Positions 8,027 through 14,430 are shown, counted from the first letter of the stretch. The stretch: DNA of 14,430 nucleotides from an uncultured Capnocytophaga sp. (GCA_915070235.1 CAJZFM010000023.1:1-14430); one strand, 5' to 3'. Translations and numbers: made by a program. Notes: generated by a model from the sequence alone, not told the origin.

Positions 8027-8113
8027 CAAAAACTTTCAAAAAATAAATACGTAACTCGCTTATTTTTGGCTATAAATTAACTTTTTTAACGTGTATAGAG
8101 GTTGAAGGGTATC

Positions 8114-8149
8114 AGCAATAAAGGATTGTAGCTAAAATGCTATATTGCT
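8114..8149. repeat. Small inverted repeat in the divergent aroA / LUD gap
   Basis: AGCAATA (8114-8120) pairs with TATTGCT (8143-8149), and inside it TAGC (8129-8132) pairs with GCTA (8139-8142). It sits between the divergent aroA and LUD-cdsA promoters and might be a regulator site or a leftover hairpin; I see nothing else in 8040-8164. Confidence 0.3.
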
Positions 8150-8164
8150 AAAAATCATAAAACA

Positions 8165-8196
8165 TTTCATTTATTCAATAGAAATTCCTATCTTTA
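8165..8196 (+). promoter_or_regulatory. Near-consensus Bacteroidota promoter of the LUD-cdsA operon
   Basis: TTTC at 8165-8168, a 20-base spacer and TATCTTTA at 8189-8196 differ from TTTG-N20-TAnnTTTG by one base in each box. Transcription would start near 8202-8204, just before the heptad hairpin that begins 14 bases after the -7 box. Confidence 0.5.
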
Positions 8197-8210
8197 CACC
8201 TTCAAACAAA

Positions 8211-8298
8211 ATTAATGGTTAATGATTAGCGCCGATAATGATTGATACCAATGATCTGACGGACATTAATCGTTAATCATTAGTCATTAATCGTTAGT
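8211..8298 (+). repeat. Heptad-repeat hairpin in the LUD-cdsA leader, reaching the start codon
   Basis: Degenerate TTAATGA / TTAATCR units form two arms. As RNA, 8211-8228 can pair with 8281-8298 over 18 consecutive base pairs counting G-U wobbles, closing a 52-base loop that contains more units. The right arm ends two bases before the ATG at 8301, so the folded leader would place the start codon at the base of the stem. Confidence 0.7.
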
Positions 8299-8300
8299 TA

Positions 8301-8909
8301 ATGAATTGGCTATCAAAACTTTTCAAAGGAACATTCTCGGCTTCGCCAAGTTCTAGTCCATATATGAAAGAATCACAAAGTGAACTCCCTATTGATGAGG
8401 CTTTTGTAAAAAACTTCAAAGATAAGGGGGGTATCTTTGTCTATATAGAAAAGCGAGAAGACCTCCCCAAGGTATTCCAAACTGTGCTCAGCGAAGCAGG
8501 CGAAGATACTTTTGTCTTTACCCACAACGAACACTTAGAGCAGCAGCTCTCGGGGGATTTTCCCGATTGTTTTATTACCAATGACCAGCTCGCCACTCAT
8601 CTTTTGACCGATTGCGAATACTTGGTAGCCGAAGAGGGTTCCGTTATGTTCTCCTCTCGCCAACTGGGACAAAAACGCTTGGACGAACTCCCTTCTACCC
8701 TGATTGTAGTGGCTAAAATCAGCCAAATCGTGGCCACCCTGATGGATGCCATGGGCGGACTCAACCGACAAGTACATCAGGAGCGCCCCAATAATATACG
8801 CACCCTTAGAGCCTTCACTCCCCCCGAAGAAAAAGATTCTATCTTCTACGAAAACTGTTACCGAACCACATATCTACTCCTTTTGGAGGACTTAAATACA
8901 AACGAATGA
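8301..8909 (+). CDS. LUD domain protein (LutC/YkgG family)
   Basis: The 202-residue cytoplasmic protein has the LUD core: LVAEEGSVMFSSRQLGQKRL at about 112-131, then DELPSTLIVVAKISQIVATL. These correspond to the ETGS and HxxVV-like strands of LutC-type proteins, a fold related to NagB-type isomerases. LutC takes part in lactate utilisation with LutA and LutB, but no lutAB is here. In Bacteroidota a stand-alone LUD protein is commonly found beside ftsH and cdsA, so this is more likely that conserved orphan, of unknown function, than a lactate enzyme; ftsH is not adjacent in this window. Its stop overlaps the cdsA start as ATGA, which points to translational coupling. The ATG at 8301 is the only good start and lies directly after the leader hairpin. 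Confidence 0.85.
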   Translation: MNWLSKLFKGTFSASPSSSPYMKESQSELPIDEAFVKNFKDKGGIFVYIEKREDLPKVFQTVLSEAGEDTFVFTHNEHLEQQLSGDFPDCFITNDQLATHLLTDCEYLVAEEGSVMFSSRQLGQKRLDELPSTLIVVAKISQIVATLMDAMGGLNRQVHQERPNNIRTLRAFTPPEEKDSIFYENCYRTTYLLLLEDLNTNE

Positions 8910-9796
8910 ACGAATTATTAAAACGCTGTATCACAGGGATTATATACGTATTCCTACTTCTTACAGCCATCATGCTCTCCAATGCTGAGGCCTTCGGCTT
9001 CCTTTTCCTTGTCTTCGGACTGATATGTCTGTTCGAGTTCAAGCGATTGGTTCGCCTTACAGGAAGCACTATCTACCTGATTTTTCTATCCCTTTGGTGG
9101 TGCTTTAACTATCTGATTCCCATAAGCGAATTCGGAAGCAACCTCTTTGTCTATCTACTGCTTTTGGCAGTCATCTCCACCGATATTTATTTGGTGTTTT
9201 ACCTTTACAAAAAGGAAGAGGTCAAGTATGAGACTTGGCAGAAATTCCTCCTAAATCTATTCTATGTAGGGGGTGGCTGCTTATTTATCTCACTACTTTA
9301 CAAATTAGAAATCTATAAGAACGAACGAGAGTTGTCCAATCCTTTTGCCTTTTGGGAATTTTCCCAATGGCGCTTCTCCGAGGCTTTCTCCGAGGCACAA
9401 CATACCATGATTGCCCTCTTAGCCATTATCTGGGCAAGCGATAGTTTTGCCTATGTCTCAGGTCGTTTCTTAGGCCGCACCAAGCTCTTCCCTTCGGTCT
9501 CTCCCAAGAAGACGGTAGAGGGCTTCATAGGAGGACTTGTAGGTGCCTTGCTTATTGCGGCATGGCTCTCCCTATATAGTAACAAAGAGCTATGGAAGTG
9601 GCTGATAGTAGCAGCGGTCTTGGTGGTAACGGGTACCTTGGGTGACTTGGTAGAGTCTAAGTTCAAGCGTGTAGCAGGCAAAAAGGACAGTGGTACCATA
9701 CTCCCAGGGCATGGAGGCTTACTCGATAGGCTTGATAGCCTTATTTTTGCCTCTCCCTTTGCCTTTATCACGCTATTGGTGCTTTCTTATTTCTAA
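8906..9796 (+). CDS. cdsA: Phosphatidate cytidylyltransferase (CDP-diacylglycerol synthase)
   Basis: This inner-membrane enzyme makes CDP-diacylglycerol from phosphatidate and CTP, the precursor of all bacterial phospholipids. The 296-residue protein has about eight hydrophobic helices. Residues 251-278 carry the family signature: KRVAGKKDSG, then LPGHGG, then DRLDS, including the Lys-Asp and Asp-Arg-x-Asp residues used for metal and CTP binding. Further upstream, SDSFAYVSGRFLGRTKLFP followed by SPKKTVEG is also typical. The start overlaps the LUD gene stop by four bases (ATGA). The common downstream partner psd (phosphatidylserine decarboxylase) is not here; a repeat-rich gap follows instead. 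Confidence 0.95.
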   Translation: MNELLKRCITGIIYVFLLLTAIMLSNAEAFGFLFLVFGLICLFEFKRLVRLTGSTIYLIFLSLWWCFNYLIPISEFGSNLFVYLLLLAVISTDIYLVFYLYKKEEVKYETWQKFLLNLFYVGGGCLFISLLYKLEIYKNERELSNPFAFWEFSQWRFSEAFSEAQHTMIALLAIIWASDSFAYVSGRFLGRTKLFPSVSPKKTVEGFIGGLVGALLIAAWLSLYSNKELWKWLIVAAVLVVTGTLGDLVESKFKRVAGKKDSGTILPGHGGLLDRLDSLIFASPFAFITLLVLSYF

Positions 9797-9925
9797 AACC
9801 ACTTTGACCACCTTATGGAAGCTATACCTGTTGAAGCAAGAGTATGTCATTGAGGATTTTAAGGGGACTTTTCCTTTATTATAACGATAAAACAGGCCTA
9901 AACCTATACCAAATGTCTAAGGAAT

Positions 9926-9953
9926 AAAAAGCAAAGAAAATAGTTGGCTTTTT
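9926..9953 (+). terminator. Weak terminator-like hairpin after cdsA
   Basis: AAAAAGC (9926-9932) and GCTTTTT (9947-9953) pair over seven bases with a 14-base loop and are followed by GTTTGTTT. It could end the LUD-cdsA transcript 130 bases after the stop, but it runs directly into the -33 box of the gdhA promoter. Between 9797 and 9925 I see no gene, only a 30-codon out-of-frame run after the cdsA stop. Confidence 0.4.
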
Positions 9954-9954
9954 G

Positions 9955-9986
9955 TTTGTTTATTCCTATAATATTCCTTACCTTTG
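9955..9986 (+). promoter_or_regulatory. Consensus Bacteroidota sigma factor promoter of gdhA
   Basis: TTTG at 9955-9958, a 20-base spacer and TACCTTTG at 9979-9986 match the Bacteroidota promoter pattern TTTG-N19-21-TAnnTTTG without error. Start of transcription is expected near 9991-9994, giving a leader of about 185 bases that holds the whole heptad array. Confidence 0.75.
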
Positions 9987-10000
9987 TAGAAAATTTGGTT

Positions 10001-10160
10001 GTTAGTAGTCAGTTGTTAGTCGTTAGTTGTTAGCTGTTAGTTGTTAGTTGCTAGTTGTTAGTCGTCGGTTGTTAGTTCTAAGAACTAATCACTAACCACT
10101 AACCACTAACCACTAATCACTAACCACTAACCACTAACCACTAATCACTAATCACTAACC
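10001..10160 (+). repeat. 160-base inverted heptad array in the gdhA leader (11 + 11 units)
   Basis: The left arm (10001-10077) is eleven 7-bp units of the type GTTAGTY; the right arm (10084-10160) is eleven units ACTAAYC, where Y follows the order T,C,C,C,T,C,C,C,T,T,C. The centre, TTAGTTCTAAGAACTAA (10072-10088), is a palindrome around one base. Folded about that centre, each left unit faces a right unit with 4 to 6 of 7 bases paired. The left arm is more degenerate than the right. There is no coding frame of interest in 9797-10179. Confidence 0.85.
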
Positions 10161-10179
10161 ACTGATAAATTAAATAATA

Positions 10180-11520
10180 ATGGACGTACAAAAAATTATG
10201 GCCTCTTTGGAGGCAAAACACCCAGGAGAAAAAGAGTACTTGCAAGCAGTACACGAAGTGTTGGAATCCGTACAGGAGGTCTATAACCAACATCCTGAAT
10301 TTGCGAAGGCAAAAATCATTGAGCGTATTGTAGAGCCTGATCGTATCCATACCTTCCGTGTGGATTGGGTTGATGACAAGGGAGAGGTACAATCCAACCT
10401 CGGTTATCGTGTGCAGTTCAATGCCGCTATCGGGCCTTACAAAGGCGGTATCCGTTTCCACAAAGCGGTAAACCCTTCTATGCTAAAATTCTTAGGTTTT
10501 GAACAAACCTTCAAAAATGCGCTTACTACACTCCCTATGGGCGGTGCCAAAGGTGGTTCCGATTTTGACCCAACAGGTAAGTCCGATGCCGAAATTATGC
10601 GTTTCTGCCAAGCTTTCATGCTTGAGTTGTGGAAATACATAGGCCCTGATACCGACGTACCTGCTGGTGACGTAGGAGTAGGAGGCCGTGAAATCGGTTA
10701 TATGTACGGTATGTACAAAAAATTGGCGCACGAATACAATACAGGGGTACTCACAGGTAAGGGTATCAACTGGGGTGGCTCCCTTATCCGTCCAGAAGCA
10801 ACGGGTTATGGAGCGCTTTATTTTGTAGATCATATGCTTAAAAAGCTCGGTCGCGATATCAAGGGACAGCGTGTAGTGGTTTCTGGTTTCGGTAACGTGG
10901 CTTGGGGTGCTTCTGAAAAAGCTACCCAATTGGGGGCTAAAGTAATTGGTCTCTCTGGCCCTGATGGCTGTGTGGAAGTACCTGGTGGTATGACTCAAGA
11001 AATGATTGGCTACCTACTTGAACTCCGCGCTTCCAACCGCAATATCGTAGCACCTTTCGCTGAAAAATTCCCTAAAGAAAGCAAATTCACCGCAGGCAAA
11101 AAAGCATGGGTGATCCCTTGTGATATCGCCTTGCCTTGTGCTTTCCAAAACGAATTGAACGGAGACGATGCCAAAACCCTTATCGCCAATGGCGTAAAAC
11201 TCGTAGCAGAAGTATCCAACATGGGTTGTACTCCTGAGGCTATCAAGGCTTTCCAAGATGCTAAATTGCCTTTCGCTCCAGGTAAGGCAGTCAATGCAGG
11301 TGGGGTAGCTACTTCAGGTCTCGAAATGACACAGAACGCAGCTCACCTTTCTTGGACTTCCGAAGAGGTAGATGCTAAGCTACACCAGATTATGGAATCT
11401 ATCCACAACGCTTGTCTCAAGTACGGACAAGAAGGAAACTACATCAACTATGTAAAAGGAGCCAACATCGCTGGTTTCATGAAAGTAGCACATGCTATGC
11501 TTGACCAAGGAGTGATTTAA
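10180..11520 (+). CDS. gdhA: Glutamate dehydrogenase, hexameric NADP-type
   Basis: The enzyme interconverts 2-oxoglutarate plus ammonia and glutamate, linking nitrogen assimilation or amino acid breakdown to the TCA cycle. The 446-residue length is that of the small hexameric class. Motifs in order: GPYKGGIRFH near 86-95; TTLPMGGAKGGSDFDPTGKS with catalytic Lys124; PAGDVGVGGREIGYMYGMYK; and the Rossmann nucleotide loop SGFGNVAWGASEKA. NAGGVATSGLEMTQNA near the C-terminus is also family-typical. Cofactor preference (NADPH suggested by the subgroup) is inferred, not proven by a residue I can point to. It has its own strong promoter and a long repeat-rich leader, and it ends at a strong two-way terminator shared with the convergent TonB receptor gene. 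Confidence 0.97.
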   Translation: MDVQKIMASLEAKHPGEKEYLQAVHEVLESVQEVYNQHPEFAKAKIIERIVEPDRIHTFRVDWVDDKGEVQSNLGYRVQFNAAIGPYKGGIRFHKAVNPSMLKFLGFEQTFKNALTTLPMGGAKGGSDFDPTGKSDAEIMRFCQAFMLELWKYIGPDTDVPAGDVGVGGREIGYMYGMYKKLAHEYNTGVLTGKGINWGGSLIRPEATGYGALYFVDHMLKKLGRDIKGQRVVVSGFGNVAWGASEKATQLGAKVIGLSGPDGCVEVPGGMTQEMIGYLLELRASNRNIVAPFAEKFPKESKFTAGKKAWVIPCDIALPCAFQNELNGDDAKTLIANGVKLVAEVSNMGCTPEAIKAFQDAKLPFAPGKAVNAGGVATSGLEMTQNAAHLSWTSEEVDAKLHQIMESIHNACLKYGQEGNYINYVKGANIAGFMKVAHAMLDQGVI

Positions 11521-11542
11521 TAATTGAATATAGTTGTCTTCA

Positions 11543-11577
11543 AAAAAGGCTGTCTCGCTTTATGAGGCAGCCTTTTT
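11543..11577. terminator. Bidirectional rho-independent terminator
   Basis: AAAAAGGCTGTCTC (11543-11556) and GAGGCAGCCTTTTT (11564-11577) pair over 14 positions with one T-G wobble and a 7-base loop. T runs lie on both sides when read on either strand. It starts 22 bases after the gdhA stop and ends one base before the stop of the convergent receptor gene, so it should serve both. Confidence 0.9.
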
Positions 11578-11578
11578 C

Positions 11579-13738
11579 TTATAGCTTGAGCTTAATACCT
11601 CCGTTGAACACAAAACCGTCCAAGGGAGCATAGATATCTTTGAATACGGGAGCACGCTCACTACCTGTATAGATACTTCCAAAACGGGTCTGACGTACAT
11701 CCAAGAAGTTTTCAAAATTGATATAAACAGAACAATGTTTCCATAATTTCTCTACTATAAAACCTGTCATCCAGTAAGGATGCCCACGCTCTCCATCACT
11801 CAGCAGCTGTGAACTGAAATAATAGGCTTCTAACCCGATTTTCCACTTATCTTCCACTTCGTAAAACAAAATAGAGTTGGTACGGTGCTTAGCAGTAAGC
11901 AGATTGTCCGTAAAGACATCTCCCTCATGGAATTGAGTGTTGGTTAGGGTGTAACCCAAGAAAAGTTTGAAGTCCTTGTAACCTATTTTTACATTGGTTT
12001 CCAATCCTTTGGTGAGGATATGCCCTTCTATATTGGTTAGGTGATACTTCTTAGGTGATAGGTTTTCCAGCAATAGCGGATGGTCTAAGTAAGTATAGAA
12101 AAAGAGTTGATTGATACTCAGAGTCCATTCCTCTCCTAAAAGGGTCTGGTAATTAATATCAAAGTTGGCGCCATAACTCTTCTCCAACCGATTCTTTTGG
12201 CTACTCACAGGCAAGATGTTTTGATAATGAAATCGTTCGCTTTCCTCTGTGAATAAGGTAGGTGTTTTATACCCCAATCCGCCTGATATGCGGAAAGTGA
12301 GTTTCTCTGATAGGAGAAAGAGGCTGGCTAGCTTAGGAAGTACTACCCATCCATAGTCTTTGACAAAATCGGTGCGCAAACCACTTTCTATCTCCAACCA
12401 TGGGGCGGTTTTCCAAGTATTTTGGGCAAATCCTCCTACAATCATCTCCTGCTCATCTCTCAAAGGGAAGGTAGTAAGAGGCTGTTCCTTAAAACGATGA
12501 TCTAAAAGGGTTACTCCTATAATCCAGTCTGTTTTTTCTCTTTCCAAACCATAGAACCCTTCTGTAAAGCTGCTTAGCTGTGTTCCTGAAAAACGATAAT
12601 CAGGCAGGGCAATTTCTCTTTGGAAGTAGTTAATACTACTCTTTAGCTGGAATCGGGAATCCTCACTTATATGGTGGTCAAATGTTAGCTGGCTACCATA
12701 GCGATGAGTATTGTTTTCCTCAAAATAGTGATAGGCAGGGTCGGTATTGCCCCTTAAGTACTCTATATGTCCTCCTAACCGCTGCTCCACCATGGCATTT
12801 ATCCCTATGTTCAGCGAGGTGTCTTCGTCAAAATAGAGGAATAGCTTGGGATTCACTACCCAGCGTTCAAAGCGAGGAATGGCAGAAAAGGGAGTGTCAC
12901 TTGGTGCATAGGCTTGGTTTCTGCTATGAGAAGCAAAAAGAGTGGTACCTACATGATTGAATTTTTGTCCATAGAATGCATTCAAGTTTAATCCCTTAGC
13001 CGATGTGCCGTCTATATGAAAAACTAGCTCTCTCGCTGGGGTAGGGGTCTTAGAGATCAGATTGACCAATCCTGCTATGGCACCTCCTCCATAGAGGGTG
13101 GAGCTGGCACCCTTGATGACTTCCACCTGCTTGAGGTCCAAGGGGGGCGTTTGCAGCAAACCCAAGCCACTGGCAGCTCCAGAGTAAGCAGGGAATCCGT
13201 CCTTGAGTATCTGGGTATAGCGCCCATCCAATCCTTGGATACGAATACCTGCATTGGCACTGATTGGAGAGGTTGTCTGTACTTGTATACCAGTGCTTTC
13301 ACTCAGTAGTACTCGCAAATCACTGGGGCGCATGTTGCCTTTTTCATCTAGCTCTTCAGCTGCAATAAGCTCAATACGAGTAGGCACTTTCTCTATGGTA
13401 CGGCTACTACGTGTGGAGGTGATAGTCAGCCCCTCCAGCTCGGTCTCTTCTTCCTCTAATTCAAGGATAAGAGGAATATTAGTCTGGGTAATAGTGTATT
13501 CAAGGCTTCTAAATCCAATAAAGGAGAATACCAGTACCTCTCCAGAGGCTGCTTTGATAGAGAAATCTCCTTGTTCATTGGTAGTAGTGCCTCTTGGAGT
13601 ATCTTTGATGCGTATGGAAACGCCCAAAAGAGGTGTTTTATCCGTTGCGGAGGTAATATGTCCGCTTATTTTTTGCTCCTGCCCATAGAGGATACTACCG
13701 CCAAAGAGAACAAAGAGCAATATAATGATATTTTTCAT
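11579..13738 (-). CDS. TonB-dependent outer-membrane receptor with CarboxypepD_reg-like domain
   Basis: From ATG at 13738 the protein has 719 residues; a frame from 13774 adds 12 residues that would spoil the signal peptide. A signal peptide (about 1-19, ending LYG) is followed by a CarboxypepD_reg-like domain (22-95; KISGHITSATDKTPLLGVSI) as in many Bacteroidota receptors. The plug domain (about 100-225) has RIQGLDGRYTQILKDGFPAY and VEVIKGASSTLYGGGAIAGL. The rest is a 22-strand barrel type, ending in GGIKLKL without the terminal aromatic residue that many barrel proteins have. It carries a ligand across the outer membrane using TonB energy. The ligand is not shown by the sequence; the upstream Cys/His-rich protein suggests a metal. 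It lacks the SusC-type features and no susD follows. Confidence 0.92.
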   Translation of the reverse strand: MKNIIILLFVLFGGSILYGQEQKISGHITSATDKTPLLGVSIRIKDTPRGTTTNEQGDFSIKAASGEVLVFSFIGFRSLEYTITQTNIPLILELEEEETELEGLTITSTRSSRTIEKVPTRIELIAAEELDEKGNMRPSDLRVLLSESTGIQVQTTSPISANAGIRIQGLDGRYTQILKDGFPAYSGAASGLGLLQTPPLDLKQVEVIKGASSTLYGGGAIAGLVNLISKTPTPARELVFHIDGTSAKGLNLNAFYGQKFNHVGTTLFASHSRNQAYAPSDTPFSAIPRFERWVVNPKLFLYFDEDTSLNIGINAMVEQRLGGHIEYLRGNTDPAYHYFEENNTHRYGSQLTFDHHISEDSRFQLKSSINYFQREIALPDYRFSGTQLSSFTEGFYGLEREKTDWIIGVTLLDHRFKEQPLTTFPLRDEQEMIVGGFAQNTWKTAPWLEIESGLRTDFVKDYGWVVLPKLASLFLLSEKLTFRISGGLGYKTPTLFTEESERFHYQNILPVSSQKNRLEKSYGANFDINYQTLLGEEWTLSINQLFFYTYLDHPLLLENLSPKKYHLTNIEGHILTKGLETNVKIGYKDFKLFLGYTLTNTQFHEGDVFTDNLLTAKHRTNSILFYEVEDKWKIGLEAYYFSSQLLSDGERGHPYWMTGFIVEKLWKHCSVYINFENFLDVRQTRFGSIYTGSERAPVFKDIYAPLDGFVFNGGIKLKL

Positions 13739-13804
13739 GGAATTTTGTATGTAATAAATAGATAATGTTGGCACGAATTACAAAAACGTACCAGTCAAAG
13801 TAAA

Positions 13805-13831
13805 GTAGGGGCGAATGGCAATTCACCCTTA
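13805..13831. repeat. Short palindromic repeat (GTAGGGGCGAAT type)
   Basis: GGGCGAAT (13809-13816) and ATTCACCC (13821-13828) form an 8-bp inverted repeat with one mismatch around GGCA, flanked by GTAG and CTTA. It resembles dispersed palindromes of the GTAGGGGCGAATTGC type that I recall from cyanobacteria and flavobacteria. A 12-base fragment, GGCAATTCACTC, close to its right half, also occurs near 339-350. It lies in the gap between the receptor gene and the small upstream gene. Confidence 0.5.
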
Positions 13832-13841
13832 TGTTGAAGAA

Positions 13842-14162
13842 TTAAGCTATTTTAGGAGGAACCCAGATATTTCCCAAGTAGGAATCTATAATAATAATAT
13901 AGGGGTAGGAAATCAAGTGTTTGGTTTCTATAATAGGAGAAAGTGTTTCCAAGGGCGTCTCTTCAGAGACAGGAAGAGAAAGTACCATTTGGCAGCAATT
14001 GCAGATACATAGCGGGTTGCATAGGTCTATATCACCAGAAGAATGAGAGTGAGATGCACTCATCTCAGCCGTATCATTGCCCTCATATATAGGCATATCA
14101 CTATATGGCAATACCAACAATGCCAGAAGATAAAGACCTAATATGAATGCAATACTTTTCAA
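13842..14162 (-). CDS. Small exported Cys/His-rich protein (DUF6660-like)
   Basis: The 106-residue protein has a hydrophobic N-terminal segment (MKSIAFILGLYLLALLVLP), then an acidic stretch, a short His/Ser run (SASHSHSSGDIDLC) and the cluster CNPLCICNCCQ, giving five Cys close to two His. This arrangement is what I know from DUF6660 family proteins of Bacteroidota, small periplasmic or exported proteins of unknown function often found beside TonB receptors and metal efflux genes. Metal binding is an inference from the Cys/His spacing. The frame starts at TTG (14162): there is no in-frame ATG upstream before a stop, and the next internal Met (residue 23) would remove the signal peptide. The gene lies 103 bases upstream of the receptor gene on the same strand, so the two may be co-transcribed. 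Confidence 0.75.
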   Translation of the reverse strand: MKSIAFILGLYLLALLVLPYSDMPIYEGNDTAEMSASHSHSSGDIDLCNPLCICNCCQMVLSLPVSEETPLETLSPIIETKHLISYPYIIIIDSYLGNIWVPPKIA

Positions 14163-14197
14163 GTTCTGAGTTTTTATTTTGAGTTACTAATGACCCT

Positions 14198-14292
14198 TGC
14201 TGGTGCGAGCTTGCAGCTCGTACCTATGATTATAGAGCTTGTAGCTCCCATAGAGAGCCAAAAAATCTACCTAATGCAAGCTCGCGCCAGCA
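14198..14292. repeat. 95-bp inverted-repeat element resembling a REP/BIME unit
   Basis: TGCTGGTGCGAGCTTGCA (14198-14215) and TGCAAGCTCGCGCCAGCA (14275-14292) are reverse complements with 17 of 18 matching. Inside are two small hairpins: CGAGC-TTGCA-GCTCG (14206-14220) and GAGCT-TGT-AGCTC (14235-14247). The GCTGGCGCGAGCTTGTAGCT type is familiar to me from REP-like elements mobilised by Y1-family (RAYT) transposases in Bacteroidota. No transposase gene is in the window and no obvious target duplication flanks the element. Confidence 0.65.
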
Positions 14293-14307
14293 GAGGAGAA
14301 TTGAATT

Positions 14308-14353
14308 TTAGTAGTCAGTTGCCAGTAACTAATCACTAACAACTGACCACTAA
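14308..14353. repeat. Heptad-repeat hairpin after the last gene's stop
   Basis: TTAGTAGTCAGTT (14308-14320) and AACTGACCACTAA (14341-14353) pair at 12 of 13 positions, with ACTAATC and ACTAAC units in the 20-base loop. The units are of the same ACTAAYC / GTTAGTY type as in the gdhA leader. On the minus strand it begins three bases after a TAG stop, so it would form a 3' end hairpin. Confidence 0.65.
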
Positions 14354-14356
14354 CAA

Positions 14357-14430
14357 CTATTTCTTCAGATAGTGGCTTACTATTCCCCAAGTGATAGCCG
14401 CCAATACAGCGGTTACTCCAGAGATAAAGA
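14357..14430 (-). CDS. C-terminal end of a membrane protein (rest outside window)
   Basis: Reading in from the right edge on the minus strand, 23 codons (FISGVTAVLAAITWGIVSHY then LKK) lead to TAG at 14357-14359. It is one hydrophobic helix with a short basic tail, as at the end of an integral membrane or membrane-anchored protein. The other two minus frames lack this pattern or meet stops. I cannot name the family from this fragment. Confidence 0.5.
   Translation of the reverse strand, partial: FISGVTAVLAAITWGIVSHYLKK

Noticed and set aside
8001..8039. Longer aroA start at TTG 8039
   Set aside because: The added 13 residues are not conserved in the family and contain a -7-like promoter box; ATG at 8000 gives the usual length.
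9690..9884. 64-residue frame across the cdsA end
   Set aside because: It is in another frame of the conserved cdsA signature. The last 30 codons after cdsA (TLWKLYLLKQEYVIEDFKG) look faintly protein-like, but I cannot link them to psd or any other family.
10084..10160. CRISPR array
   Set aside because: The units are 7 bp and contiguous, with no spacers and no cas genes nearby.
10437..11294. Several minus-strand frames inside gdhA
   Set aside because: They are shadows of a strongly conserved gene on the plus strand.
13254..13688. 144-residue plus-strand Ser-rich frame
   Set aside because: It is antisense to the plug and N-terminal domain of the TonB receptor and has no motif support.

Overview
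The window looks like chromosomal DNA of a Bacteroidota species in the class Flavobacteriia; a Capnocytophaga-like organism is my best guess, not proven. Supporting signs are a TonB-dependent receptor with an N-terminal CarboxypepD_reg-like domain, a small Cys/His-rich DUF6660-type protein, the absence of convincing Shine-Dalgarno sites, and a perfect Bacteroidota-type promoter (TTTG, 20 nt, TAnnTTTG) in front of the glutamate dehydrogenase gene.

Left part (1-5680) is an accessory, defence-type region. After the tail of an unidentified membrane protein come two overlapping, AT-rich genes for DUF262 proteins (401-4203). The first also carries a DUF1524-like HNH end, which recalls GmrSD/SspE-type restriction enzymes. 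Next is a RhuM family gene (4334-5347), then a decayed stub of a type I restriction specificity subunit (HsdS C-terminus, 5348-5608). The rhuM gene and stub look like the leftovers of a type I restriction locus.

Middle part (5681-11520) is mostly housekeeping: an unidentified SH3-like lipoprotein; aroA (EPSP synthase) on the minus strand; a translationally coupled LUD protein-cdsA pair (CDP-diacylglycerol synthesis); and gdhA (glutamate dehydrogenase).

Right part (11579-14430), on the minus strand, has a TonB-dependent receptor and an upstream DUF6660-like protein that together suggest outer-membrane metal traffic, then an inverted-repeat element resembling REP/BIME units, and the tail of another membrane protein.

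The most unusual signal is a family of 7-bp repeats (ACTAAYC / TTAATCA types) arranged as inverted arrays that can fold into hairpins. There are four: between the convergent lipoprotein and aroA genes (where they supply both stop codons), in the leader of the LUD-cdsA operon, in the leader of gdhA (11 units + 11 units around a palindromic centre), and just after the stop codon of the last gene. In the two leaders the array begins exactly 14 nt after the predicted -7 box, so the mRNAs would carry a hairpin close to the 5' end.
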